A DNA stretch of 50,362 bases. Origin: Streptosporangium nondiastaticum (GTDB lineage: Bacteria; Actinomycetota; Actinomycetes; Streptomycetales; Streptomycetaceae). Position 1 is the stretch's first letter; each line of letters begins with the position of its first letter. The stretch covers positions 1 through 50,362 of the forward strand of contig NZ_PXWG01000041.1 in the NCBI RefSeq assembly GCF_003011965.1, written 5' to 3'. A model generated the notes under the pieces. The model searched no databases. It saw only the letters and a list, made by a program, of their open reading frames with translations, and was not told the origin of the DNA. Below, in pieces: positions 41,254-50,186 of this stretch. The position numbers and the translations under genes are program-made.

Positions 41254-44200
41254 ATGTCCGTGCACAGCAATGCGGCGCACTCGAATACGACGGACGCGTC
41301 CGCCGCCGCCAGCCGTCTGCCCGCGTTCGACCCCGCCGTCCCGCCGGCCTTCCCGCGCCACGTCGTCACCGCCGTGATCGTCAGCCACGACGGCTCCCGC
41401 TGGCTCCCCGACGCCCTGTCCGGCCTGCTCGGCCAGGAGCGGCCCGTGCAGAGCGCCGTCGGCGCCGACACCGGCAGCACCGACGACTCCGCCCAGCTCC
41501 TCGCCGACGCCCTCGGCCCGGACCGCGTCCTGCACCTCGCCCGCCGCGCCGGCTTCGGCACCGCCGTCGACGAGGCCCTGCGCGCCGTCCCCGCGCCCGA
41601 CCCCGAGGAACTGCCCTACCTCAAGCGCTCCAGCGGCTGGGACCCCGTCAGCCGCACCTGGCGCGAGGACGGCCACGACCAGCCCGGCGACGGCCGGCGC
41701 CACGGCGACGCCGACCTCGAACCCGTCCAGTGGCTGTGGCTCCTGCACGACGACTGCGCGCCCGAGCCCGGCGCCCTCCACGAACTCCTGCGCGTCGCGG
41801 ACTCCGAGCCCGGCGCCGCCGTCCTCGGCCCCAAGCTGCGCGGCTGGTACGACCGCCGCCAGCTCCTGGAGGCCGGCGTCTCCATCGCCCGCAGCGGCCG
41901 CCGCTGGACCGGCCTCGACCGCCGCGAACAGGACCAGGGCCAGCACGACCAGATCCGCACCGTGCTGTCCGTGTCCACCGCCGGCATGCTCGTCCGCCGC
42001 GACGTCTTCGAGCAGCTCGGCGGCTTCGACCCCCGGCTGCCCCTCATGCGCGACGACGTCGACCTGTGCTGGCGCGCCCACGCCGCGGGCCACCGCGTCC
42101 TCGTCGCCCCCGACGCCGTCCTGCGGCACGCCGAGGCCGCCGCCCGCGAACGCCGCCCCGTCGACTGCGCCGGCCGCCGCCCGGTCAACCCGCACCGCGT
42201 CGACAAGGCCGGCGCCGTGCACACCCTCCTCGCCAACACACGGGGCCCGGCCCTCGCCTACGTGATGCTGCGGCTCGTCCTCAGCACCCTCCTGCGGACC
42301 GCCGGCTATCTCCTGGGCAAGGCCCCCGCGCAGGCCCTCGACGAGCTCACCGGCCTCTTCCGCGTCCTCCTGCGGCCCGGCCGCATCCGCGCCGCCCGGG
42401 CGAAGCGCGGCGCCCCGGCCGTGGCGCCGAGCGAACTCAGAGCCCTGTTCCCGCCCCCCGGAGCCACCCTCCGGGCCACCGCCGAGCAGCTGGCGACCAG
42501 CATCGGCGGCCGCTGGGACGACGGCCCGGCAGGCGGCCGCCACGGCGCCGCCGAATCCGGGCCGACCGGCGAGGACGCCGACTTCCTGGAGATCGAGCAG
42601 TTCGCCCGCCTCAAGCGGATCCTCCGCAAGCCCGCCCCCGTCCTCTTCGGCCTCCTGCTGCTCGTCTCCGTCGTCGCCTGCCGCGAGCTCTTCGGCACCG
42701 GAAGCCTCTCCGGCGGCGCCCTCCTGCCCGCCCCCGACGGCGCCTCGGCCCTCTGGGCGCAGTACACGGACGCCTGGCACCCCGTCGGCGTGGGCAGCAC
42801 CGGAAGCGCACCGCCCTACCTGGCGGTCCTCGCCACCCTCTCGTCGCTCTTCCTCGGCTCCACGGGCTTCACTCTCACCCTGCTGCTCGTCTGCTCGGTG
42901 CCCCTGGCCGGGCTCAGCGCCTACTTCGCCTCCCGTGCGCTGGTCTCCTCCCGCCCCCTGCGCGCCTGGGCCGCCGTCGCCTACGCCTTCCTGCCCGCCG
43001 CGACCGGCGCCCTCGCCGGAGGCCGCCTCGGCACCGCCGTCCTGGCCGTCCTGCTGCCGCTCATGGCGCGCACCGCCGTCGCCGCCACCGGCCTGCGCGT
43101 CCCGGGCGCCCGTCCCACCTGGCGCGCGTCCTGGGCGTACGCCCTCCTGCTCACCGTCACCACCGCCTTCACTCCGGTCATGTGGCCGCTCGCCGTCGTC
43201 CTGGGCCTGGCCGCCCTGGCCTTCCACGGCGCCCAGGGAGGCCGCCCGCGGCTGCTGCTCCACGGCCCGCGCTTCCTCGCCGTCACTCTCACCCCCCTTG
43301 CCGTCCTGGCCCCCTGGTCCCTGGGCCTGTTCGCGCACCCGGGCCGCTTCCTGACCGAGGCCGGCCTCGGTCAGGCGAACGCCGCCCCGTCCTCCCCGCT
43401 GTACCTGCTCACCGCCGACCCCGGCGGCGCGAAGACCATCGGCGGCGCGCTGCTCGCGGGCGTCGTCCTGGCCGCGCTCGCCGCCCTGCTGCGCGCCGAC
43501 CGGCAGCTCGCCGTCCGCGGCGCCTGGCTGACCGCCCTGGCGGCCCTCGCGGCCGCCGTGCTCTCCGCCCGCTCGGCCTGGGCCGGACCGGCCACCCTCC
43601 TCTACGGGCTCGCCCTCATCGCCGCAGCGGTCGTCGGTGCGGAAGGCGCCCGGGCGCGCGTGGCCGCCCTCAGCTTCGGCTGGCGGCAGCCGGTGGCCGT
43701 GCTCATCGCCCTCGCCGCGGCCGCCGCCCCCCTGGCCGCCGCCGTGGGCTGGGCGGCCGGCGGGGCGGACGGCCCGCTGCAGCGGCGCGACGCGGCGCAG
43801 GTGCCGGCCTTCGTGGCCGAGGAGGCGGCCACCCGCGACCAGGCCCGCACCCTGGTGCTCGACGGCCGCGACGGGCGCGTCACCTACGCGCTCGTCCGGG
43901 GCTCCGGCGCCCGCCTCGGCGACGCCGAGACGGCCGCGGCCGCCGGGGCCGACCCGAAGCTCGACTCCGTCGTCGCCGGCCTCGTGGCGGGCTCCGGAGC
44001 CGACCAGGCCGGCCTCCTCGCCGACTACGCCGTCGGCTACGTCCTCGTCCGCGACAGCGCCCCCGCGGCCATGGGCCGCGCCCTGGACACCACCCCCGGC
44101 CTGACGCGGCTCAGCCGCCAGGACCACGCCTCCCTGTGGCGGGTGGACCGCGAGGTCGCCCGCATCACCGTCGTCGCGGGGGCACAAGGGAGCGGCAAGG

Positions 44201-45048
44201 ACGGCGGTGAGCAGTCCGCCCCCGCGCCGGTCGCCGCCGGGCCCGTCGAGTCCCGCGCGAAGCTCCCCGCGGGCCCCGCGGGGCGGGTCCTGCGGATCGC
44301 CGACAAGGCCGACCCCGGCTGGCAGGCCACGCTCGACGGACGCCCCCTCAAGCGCACCACCGTCGACGGCTGGGCACAGGGCTTCGAACTCCCCGCGGCC
44401 GGCGGCAGGCTGGCGCTGACGTACAAGGCGCCCGGCACGCACAGCACGTGGCTGTGGGCGCAGGGCCTCCTCGCGGCCGTCCTCGTGGTGCTCGCCCTTC
44501 CCGGGCGCAAGCGCCAGGTGGACGACGACCTCCCGGAGGAGGAGAGCGCGCCCGCGGCCGTCGCCGCGCCCGCCTCCGTACCGGCCCAGGCGGCCGCAGG
44601 CGAGGGCCGCCGCGCGCGCAGGCTGCGGGCCGCCGCGGAGGCCGCCCGGCCGGACGCCGCCCCGGCGCCGGAAGCCCCTCCCGTAGAGCCCGTCGCCGAC
44701 TCCTACGCCGACCCGTACGCGGCCTCCTATGCCGACGCGTACACCGATCCGTACGCGCAGCAGCACGTGCAGCAACAAGGCCAGGAGTACGGGCAGGAGT
44801 ACGGACAGCAGTACGGGCATGAGATGCCCTACGGCACGTACGGCGAACAGCACTATCAGGGCAGCCAGGAGGGCACGTACGACGCCACCTACGGTGGCGC
44901 CCACCACCAAGCCCCGTACCCGTACCCGGCGGAGCCCTACGCGAACGGGCAGACCGGCACGTACGACCCGTACACCTACGGCGGAGCACACGACACGACG
45001 TACGGCGGCGGTGACCGGCACCACCGCGACGGGAGCGAGCAGCAGTGA
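41254..45048 (+). CDS. Large integral-membrane family 2 glycosyltransferase
   Basis: A 1264-residue envelope glycosyltransferase. Residues ~25-330 form a GT-A domain: VTAVIVSHDGSRWLPDALSG at the start, WLLHDDCAPEPGALHELL as the DxD region and LMRDDVDLCWRAHAAGHRV as the acceptor motif. From ~450 to ~850 there are roughly ten hydrophobic segments, then a ~230-residue extracytoplasmic region, a further helix (LWAQGLLAAVLVVLAL) and a ~180-residue tail rich in Tyr/Gln/Gly/Asp repeats. ATG 41254 (MSVHSN) has GGAGGG upstream. The next gene overlaps by GTGA and encodes a secreted partner. The sugar donor is unknown; GDP-mannose or a polyprenyl-phosphate sugar would fit the neighbourhood. Confidence 0.88.
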   Translation: MSVHSNAAHSNTTDASAAASRLPAFDPAVPPAFPRHVVTAVIVSHDGSRWLPDALSGLLGQERPVQSAVGADTGSTDDSAQLLADALGPDRVLHLARRAGFGTAVDEALRAVPAPDPEELPYLKRSSGWDPVSRTWREDGHDQPGDGRRHGDADLEPVQWLWLLHDDCAPEPGALHELLRVADSEPGAAVLGPKLRGWYDRRQLLEAGVSIARSGRRWTGLDRREQDQGQHDQIRTVLSVSTAGMLVRRDVFEQLGGFDPRLPLMRDDVDLCWRAHAAGHRVLVAPDAVLRHAEAAARERRPVDCAGRRPVNPHRVDKAGAVHTLLANTRGPALAYVMLRLVLSTLLRTAGYLLGKAPAQALDELTGLFRVLLRPGRIRAARAKRGAPAVAPSELRALFPPPGATLRATAEQLATSIGGRWDDGPAGGRHGAAESGPTGEDADFLEIEQFARLKRILRKPAPVLFGLLLLVSVVACRELFGTGSLSGGALLPAPDGASALWAQYTDAWHPVGVGSTGSAPPYLAVLATLSSLFLGSTGFTLTLLLVCSVPLAGLSAYFASRALVSSRPLRAWAAVAYAFLPAATGALAGGRLGTAVLAVLLPLMARTAVAATGLRVPGARPTWRASWAYALLLTVTTAFTPVMWPLAVVLGLAALAFHGAQGGRPRLLLHGPRFLAVTLTPLAVLAPWSLGLFAHPGRFLTEAGLGQANAAPSSPLYLLTADPGGAKTIGGALLAGVVLAALAALLRADRQLAVRGAWLTALAALAAAVLSARSAWAGPATLLYGLALIAAAVVGAEGARARVAALSFGWRQPVAVLIALAAAAAPLAAAVGWAAGGADGPLQRRDAAQVPAFVAEEAATRDQARTLVLDGRDGRVTYALVRGSGARLGDAETAAAAGADPKLDSVVAGLVAGSGADQAGLLADYAVGYVLVRDSAPAAMGRALDTTPGLTRLSRQDHASLWRVDREVARITVVAGAQGSGKDGGEQSAPAPVAAGPVESRAKLPAGPAGRVLRIADKADPGWQATLDGRPLKRTTVDGWAQGFELPAAGGRLALTYKAPGTHSTWLWAQGLLAAVLVVLALPGRKRQVDDDLPEEESAPAAVAAPASVPAQAAAGEGRRARRLRAAAEAARPDAAPAPEAPPVEPVADSYADPYAASYADAYTDPYAQQHVQQQGQEYGQEYGQQYGHEMPYGTYGEQHYQGSQEGTYDATYGGAHHQAPYPYPAEPYANGQTGTYDPYTYGGAHDTTYGGGDRHHRDGSEQQ

Positions 45049-46625
45049 AGCGCACCACCCTGTCCCTGTTCGCCGCGGCCGCCGCGCTCGCGGCCCTGGG
45101 CGGCGCGGCCGTCCTCACCCTGCCGTCCGGCGGCGAGGGCGGTGGCAGCGCGGCCGCCCGCACGGCCGCGAAGGCGCCCGCCCGGCTGCCCGTCCAGCGC
45201 TCCATGGCCCTCTGCCCGGCCCCGACTTCGTCGGACGTGGGGGAGACGGCGTACACCGCCTTCACTCCGGTCAGTGGGGCGAAGAGCGCGCAGAAGGGCG
45301 CGGCCGAACTGCTGTCGGCAGCAGGCAGCGACAAGAAGGACGACAGCAACAAGAAGGAAGATAAGGGTAATAGCAAGGACAAGAAGGGTGAAAAGGGGAA
45401 GAAGGAAGACAAGGAGCCTGCGGCCGCGGGCACTTCGGTCCTGTCCCTGAAGGAGCCCGGCAAGCCCGCCACGGCGACCACCGGCCGCTCCGACGCCCCC
45501 GCCCTCATCGGCAGCGCCGACGGCGCGCTCGCCCCCGGCTGGACCGTCCAGCAGACCACCGTGATCGCGGCCGGCAGCGGCCGCGGACTGCACGGGCTGA
45601 CCTGTACGGCGCCCGACACCTCGTTCTGGTTCCCCGGCGCGAGCACCGTCAAGGGCCGCCAGGACTATGTCCACCTGACCAACCCCGACAGCGCGGCCGC
45701 CGTCGTCGACCTGGAGCTCTACGGCAAGGACGGCCGGATCAAGTCCGGGGCCGGGGAGGGCGTCACGGTCCCGCCGCGCTCCACCGTCCCCGTGCTGCTG
45801 TCCTCCCTGGCGGATCAGCCCGCGGAGGACGTCACGCTGCACGTGGCCGCCCGCTCGGGCCGGGTCGGGGCGGGCCTGCAGACGGCCGACGACAAGAAGG
45901 GCGGCGACTGGCTGCCGGCCTCCGCAGAACCGGCCGCCGACGCCGTCCTCCCGGGCATCCCGGGCGACGCGACGTCCGTACGGCTCGTCGTCTTCGCCCC
46001 CGGCTCGGACGACGCCGACCTCAAGGTGCGCTTCGCCGGCCCGAACGGCACGATCACCCCGGCCGGCCACGAGACCCTGCACGTCCGCAGCGGCATGACC
46101 GTGGCCGTCGACCTGGGGGACGTCACCAAGGGCGAGGCGGGCTCGCTGCTGCTCACCGCGGACGGCAGGAGCGCACCGGTCGTCGCCGCGCTGCGCGTCA
46201 CCCGCGGCAAGGACGACAAGCAGGAGACGGCGTACATCCCCGCCGTGCAGCAGCTCGGCGGGCGGGCCACGGTGGCGGACAACCGCCCCAAGGCCAGCAC
46301 GCTCGCCCTGGTCGCGCCCGGCAAGGAGGCGGCGCAGGTCAAGGTCACCTCCTCGGCGGGCAGCGAGGGCGGCGAGCCGGCGGAGAAGACGTACACGGTG
46401 AAGCCGGGCACCACCCTCACCGTGGAGCCGCCGCAGCCGGCGGGCGCCAAGGGGTCGTTCGCGGTGACCGTGGAGAAGGTCTCCGGCGGGCCGGTGCACG
46501 CTTCGCGGATGCTGGCCCTGCCCAAGGACGGCGTCCCCATGTTCACGATCCAGCCGCTGGCGGACGACCGTTCGTCGGTGAAGGTGCCGCAGGCGGAGCA
46601 GGACCTGTCGATGCTCAACCGCTGA
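45045..46625 (+). CDS. Secreted DUF5719-like protein
   Basis: A 526-residue exported protein, probably the extracytoplasmic partner of the preceding glycosyltransferase. It has a signal or anchor helix (LSLFAAAAALAALGGAAVLTL), a Lys/Asp/Glu-rich low-complexity linker at ~95-125, and then beta-rich domains (WFPGASTVKGRQDYVHLTNP, TVPPRSTVPVLLSSLA) of the DUF5719 type. The linker uses AAT, GAT, GAA and GGT codons that are rare in neighbouring genes. GTG 45045 overlaps the preceding stop, and the Shine-Dalgarno lies within the upstream gene. The function is not known. Confidence 0.83.
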   Translation: MKRTTLSLFAAAAALAALGGAAVLTLPSGGEGGGSAAARTAAKAPARLPVQRSMALCPAPTSSDVGETAYTAFTPVSGAKSAQKGAAELLSAAGSDKKDDSNKKEDKGNSKDKKGEKGKKEDKEPAAAGTSVLSLKEPGKPATATTGRSDAPALIGSADGALAPGWTVQQTTVIAAGSGRGLHGLTCTAPDTSFWFPGASTVKGRQDYVHLTNPDSAAAVVDLELYGKDGRIKSGAGEGVTVPPRSTVPVLLSSLADQPAEDVTLHVAARSGRVGAGLQTADDKKGGDWLPASAEPAADAVLPGIPGDATSVRLVVFAPGSDDADLKVRFAGPNGTITPAGHETLHVRSGMTVAVDLGDVTKGEAGSLLLTADGRSAPVVAALRVTRGKDDKQETAYIPAVQQLGGRATVADNRPKASTLALVAPGKEAAQVKVTSSAGSEGGEPAEKTYTVKPGTTLTVEPPQPAGAKGSFAVTVEKVSGGPVHASRMLALPKDGVPMFTIQPLADDRSSVKVPQAEQDLSMLNR

Positions 46626-46653
46626 GCGGCGGCGCGCCCTCGCGGCGGCCCGG

Positions 46654-47163
46654 TCAGTCCTGGCCGTAGCGGGGGTCGACCGACTCCGGGGCGAGCCCGA
46701 GGAGTTCGGCGACCTGCTCGACCACGACCTCGTGCACCAGCAGGGCGCGCTCCTCGCGGCCCTTGGCGCGGATCTCCACCGGGCGGCGGTAGATCACGAT
46801 GCGGTCCGGGGCGTCGCCGCGGGCGGCCACGTAGCGGCCGAGGGGCACGGACTCGCCGTCGAAGTCGAAGGCGTCCAGGCCGTCGGGGTCGCTCAGCGCG
46901 CCCCCGGCGTCACTCCTGGCGACCGGCACCTCGCGCACCACGAAGTCGACGGACGCGAGCTGCGGCCAGCGCCGCTCCAGCCGCTCCGCGGAGTCGTGCA
47001 CCAGGTCGACGAACGCCTCGCCGCGGCTGACCGACAGCGGCACTTGGGGCGGCGCGACCGGCCCGCGCATGCCGCGTCCATGACGGTCGCGGTGGCGGGG
47101 ACGCGGCCCGGATCGGCTGGGGACACCCCCGGGGGTGGCCGGAGGAGGTACGCGGTTGTCCAT
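46654..47163 (-). CDS. Metallopeptidase-like protein (zincin, DUF1025) with degenerate motif
   Basis: A 169-residue protein of the short zincin-like family. The usual HExxH helix is HEVVVEQVAELLGL (His144, Glu145), so the first His and Glu are kept but the second His is lost; zinc binding and peptidase activity are therefore doubtful. The N-terminal ~45 residues are a basic, Pro/Arg-rich extension. The start at 47163 (MDNRVPPP) is preferred to the longer frame at 47214; the ribosome site is weak. It is divergent from the DUF3499 gene. Confidence 0.78.
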   Translation of the reverse strand: MDNRVPPPATPGGVPSRSGPRPRHRDRHGRGMRGPVAPPQVPLSVSRGEAFVDLVHDSAERLERRWPQLASVDFVVREVPVARSDAGGALSDPDGLDAFDFDGESVPLGRYVAARGDAPDRIVIYRRPVEIRAKGREERALLVHEVVVEQVAELLGLAPESVDPRYGQD

Positions 47164-47480
47164 CACTCTTGAGGGTATCCGTCGGCCGCCCCGTCGCACG
47201 TGGCTGTCGTGCATCCCGGGAATGTCGCCTGATGAACATTCCGGCCAGCCCTGTGATCAATTATGGTCAGATACCGGACCGTCCGGTCTGCTTGCGCGGG
47301 TTCGGGGAGGGGCGCCGGTGCGCGCACCCGCCTCTGGTGAGACCCTGTTCACCAGCCCCCGCGCAGGTCAGTCGGGGTGGGGAGAAGCAAGCGTCCACAG
47401 GACGAACCAGGACGACACGGAGGGGTGAGCCGGGGGTGAGTCGTCGCGGCCCGCTCAAGAGTGCGGTACCGTCCAACCTC
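47164..47480. other. Divergent intergenic region
   Basis: About 317 nt with no supportable gene. It contains the 15-bp palindrome ACCGGAC-c-GTCCGGT (47273-47287) within a locally AT-richer stretch, a possible operator, and at the right end TACCGT (47467-47472), the probable -10 of the DUF3499 gene. Confidence 0.45.
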
Positions 47481-47876
47481 GTGAGCCCTGTACGTCGCTG
47501 TTCGCGCACCGCGTGCGGCCGCCCGGCCGTCGCGACGCTGACGTACGTCTATGCCGACTCGACCGCCGTCCTCGGACCGCTCGCCACCTACGCCGAACCC
47601 CACTGCTACGACCTGTGCGCCGAGCACTCCGAGCGCCTGACCGCCCCCCGCGGGTGGGACGTCGTCCGGCTCGCCCTCGACAGCGGCCCCGCCCGTCCCA
47701 GCGGCGACGACCTCGAAGCACTCGCCAACGCCGTGCGGGAAGCGGCCCGTCCGCAGGAGCGCGCCGTCCAGCCCGGCCCCCCGCCGGGCGCGTCCGGCCC
47801 CGGCGGCCGCGAGGCCGATCCCATGGAGGTGGCCCGCCGAGGCCACCTCAGGGTCCTGCGCTCGCCCGACAACTGA
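47481..47876 (+). CDS. DUF3499 family protein
   Basis: A 131-residue actinobacterial protein of the DUF3499 type with two Cys pairs, CSRTAC near the N-terminus and CYDLCAEH at ~40-47, that probably form a zinc ribbon. The middle (GWDVVRLA) is conserved in the family as I recall it, and the C-terminal half is Pro/Gly-rich. GTG 47481 follows TACCGT by 8 nt without a Shine-Dalgarno, so the mRNA is probably leaderless. The gene lies directly before phosphomannomutase, an arrangement seen widely in actinobacteria. Its function is unknown. Confidence 0.85.
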   Translation: MSPVRRCSRTACGRPAVATLTYVYADSTAVLGPLATYAEPHCYDLCAEHSERLTAPRGWDVVRLALDSGPARPSGDDLEALANAVREAARPQERAVQPGPPPGASGPGGREADPMEVARRGHLRVLRSPDN

Positions 47877-47963
47877 CACCGCGCCCGGCCGCCCCGGGCC
47901 CGGACCGTCACTTCCTCCCGGTAGGTTTGTCTCCCCCGTACCGGACCCAGGAAGGCGTTGGCT

Positions 47964-49322
47964 GTGGCTGATCTGTCGCAGATCGTGAAGGCATACGACG
48001 TACGCGGTGTGGTCCCGGACCAGTGGGACGAGACCCTCGCGGAACTCTTCGGCGCCGCCTTCGCCGAAGTCACCGGAGCGAGCGCCGTCGTGGTCGGCCA
48101 CGACATGCGGCCCTCGTCGCCCGGCCTCTCGGGCGCCTTCGCCCGCGGCGCCGCCGCCCGCGGCGTGGACGTCACCGAGATCGGCCTCTGCTCCACCGAC
48201 CAGCTCTACTTCGCGAGCGGCCACCTCGGGCTGCCCGGCGCGATGTTCACGGCCAGCCACAACCCCGCGCAGTACAACGGCATCAAGCTGTGCCGGGCCG
48301 GCGCCGCCCCCGTCGGCCAGGACACCGGCCTCGCCGAGATCCGCGCCCTCGTCGAGGGCTGGCTCGAAAACGGCGCCCCCGAGCCCGCGGCCGCCCCCGG
48401 CACCGTCACCCGCCGGGACGTCCTGGACGACTACGCCGCCCACCTGCGCTCCCTCGTCGACCTCAGCGGCATCCGCCGCCTCAAGGTCGTCGTCGACGCC
48501 GGCAACGGCATGGGCGGGCACACCGTCCCCACCGTCTTCGCCGGGCTGCCCCTCGACCTCGACGCCCTGTACTTCGAGCTCGACGGCACCTTCCCCAACC
48601 ACGAGGCCAACCCCCTCGACCCCAAGAACCTCGTCGACCTGCAGGCGCGCGTCCGCGAGGTCGGCGCCGACATCGGCCTCGCCTTCGACGGCGACGCCGA
48701 CCGCTGCTTCGTCATCGACGGCAACGGCGACCCCGTCTCGCCGTCCGCGATCACCGCGCTCGTCGCCGCGCGCGAGCTCGCCAAGCACCCCGGCGGCACG
48801 GTCATCCACAACCTGATCACCTCGTGGTCCGTGCCGGAGGTCGTCAAGGAGTGCGGCGGCACGCCCGTGCGCACGCGCGTGGGCCACTCCTTCATCAAGC
48901 AGGAGATGGCCACCACCGGCGCCATCTTCGGCGGCGAGCACTCCGCGCACTACTACTTCCGCGACTTCTGGAACGCCGACACGGGCATGCTCGCCGCCAT
49001 GCACGTCCTCGCCGCCCTCGGCGGCCAGGACGGCCCGCTGTCCGAGCTGGTCGCCGAGTACGACCGGTACGCCGGCTCCGGCGAGATCAACAGCACCGTC
49101 GCCGACCAGGCGGGGCGGACGGCCGCCGTCCGCGCCGCGTACGGGGAGCTGCCGGGCGCGGAGGTGGACGAGCTCGACGGCCTCACCGTCACCACCCCCG
49201 ACTGGTGGTTCAACCTCCGCGCCTCCAACACCGAGCCCCTCCTCCGCCTGAACGTCGAGGCCCGCGACGCGGAAACGGTGGCCCGCGTACGGGACGAGGT
49301 CCTGGCAATCGTCCGGGCGTAG
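47964..49322 (+). CDS. manB: Phosphomannomutase / phosphoglucomutase
   Basis: A 452-residue alpha-D-phosphohexomutase interconverting hexose 6- and 1-phosphates, here most likely mannose for GDP-mannose synthesis. The phosphoserine loop is MFTASHNPAQYNGIK (Ser98), the metal loop AFDGDADRCF, the sugar loop GEHSAHYYFRD and the phosphate loop RASNTEPLLRL; all four are intact. GTG 47964 is chosen because GGAAGG is 8 nt away; TTG 47958 is too close to it. The DUF3499 gene precedes it. The Trm112-like and SIS (sugar isomerase) genes downstream match the usual actinobacterial order. Confidence 0.94.
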   Translation: MADLSQIVKAYDVRGVVPDQWDETLAELFGAAFAEVTGASAVVVGHDMRPSSPGLSGAFARGAAARGVDVTEIGLCSTDQLYFASGHLGLPGAMFTASHNPAQYNGIKLCRAGAAPVGQDTGLAEIRALVEGWLENGAPEPAAAPGTVTRRDVLDDYAAHLRSLVDLSGIRRLKVVVDAGNGMGGHTVPTVFAGLPLDLDALYFELDGTFPNHEANPLDPKNLVDLQARVREVGADIGLAFDGDADRCFVIDGNGDPVSPSAITALVAARELAKHPGGTVIHNLITSWSVPEVVKECGGTPVRTRVGHSFIKQEMATTGAIFGGEHSAHYYFRDFWNADTGMLAAMHVLAALGGQDGPLSELVAEYDRYAGSGEINSTVADQAGRTAAVRAAYGELPGAEVDELDGLTVTTPDWWFNLRASNTEPLLRLNVEARDAETVARVRDEVLAIVRA

Positions 49323-49354
49323 CGCCCTCCGGGCGGGTCAGCGCACCAGGGCCC

Positions 49355-49508
49355 CGGCCACTGATTCCGCCGCGGCGGCGAGCATGTGAATCCGGCCTTT
49401 CCGGCGGTGCCGTTCCGGCCTTGGCCGGGTTCGGCGCCGCCGGTCTGCGCCGTTGTGGCTGATCGCCGTCGCGGCGGGGGAGACGCCGGGGCCCGGCAGG
49501 GGCAGACG
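49355..49508 (+). repeat. 154-bp direct repeat, copy 1 (family B palindrome)
   Basis: An imperfect palindrome: CCGCCGCGGCGGCG ... CCGGCGGTGCCG on the left and TTCGGCGCCGCCGG ... GTTGTGGCTGATCGCCGT on the right. Copy 2 lies 221 bp downstream. Confidence 0.85.
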
Positions 49509-49575
49509 GGCTGGAACTGGCCGCTCGTGAACTCCTCCGCCGGGATGCCGGGGCCAGCAGGCGTAGACGTAACCT

Positions 49576-49729
49576 CGGCCACTGATTCCGCCGCGGCGGC
49601 GGGTATGTGAATCCGGCCTTTCCGGCGGTGCCGTTCCGGCCTTGGCCGGGTTCGGCGCCGCCGGTCTGCGCTGTTGTGGCTGATCGCCGTCGCGGCGGGG
49701 GAGATGCCGGGGCCCGGCAGGGGCAGACG
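49576..49729 (+). repeat. 154-bp direct repeat, copy 2 (family B palindrome)
   Basis: It has the same length as copy 1, with 4 differences, all transitions. The 67-nt spacer (49509-49575) contains a third, partial match to the right end of the unit. The gap 49323-49892 between manB and the Trm112-like gene holds these repeats and no gene; a TACCCT -10 at 49851-49856 probably serves the downstream gene. Confidence 0.85.
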
Positions 49730-49892
49730 CAGCCCCGCGGCACCGCCGCCCCCCGTCGCGGCGTAAGGGATCGCCCCCCGTGCGGCGGGCGGACGGAGCC
49801 GTGCGCACGCACACCCCGCATGCCGCGCTTCCCCGAGCGGAGCGCGAAGGTACCCTGGCCGCACAGAGACGTACATCCCGAAGGGAACCCTC

Positions 49893-50078
49893 ATGCCGCT
49901 CGAAGCCGGTCTCCTGGAGATCCTCGCCTGCCCGGCGTGCCACGCGCCTCTCCGCGACGAGTCCGCCTCCGAGGAGTCCCCCGAGCTGGTGTGCGAGGGC
50001 GACGGCTGCGGTCTGGCCTACCCCGTCCGGGACGGCATCCCCGTGCTGCTCGTGGACGAGGCCCGGCGCCCGGCCTGA
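49893..50078 (+). CDS. Trm112 family small zinc protein
   Basis: A 61-residue Trm112/YcaR-type protein. The zinc-ribbon pattern CPACHAPL, then C..DGCGLAYPVRDGIPVLL, is characteristic. Trm112-like proteins bind and activate methyltransferases in other organisms; the bacterial role is less clear. ATG 49893 has AAGGGAA upstream. It lies between phosphomannomutase and a SIS-domain gene, as in other Streptomyces. Confidence 0.9.
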   Translation: MPLEAGLLEILACPACHAPLRDESASEESPELVCEGDGCGLAYPVRDGIPVLLVDEARRPA

Positions 50079-50186
50079 CACCGGCGCGCCCGCCCGACCG
50101 CCCGACCGGTCACCGACCCGCCGGGAGGGCACACCGCACGGCGTACACCACGGCGTACACGACGGCGACCCGGAGGCTGATCCACG

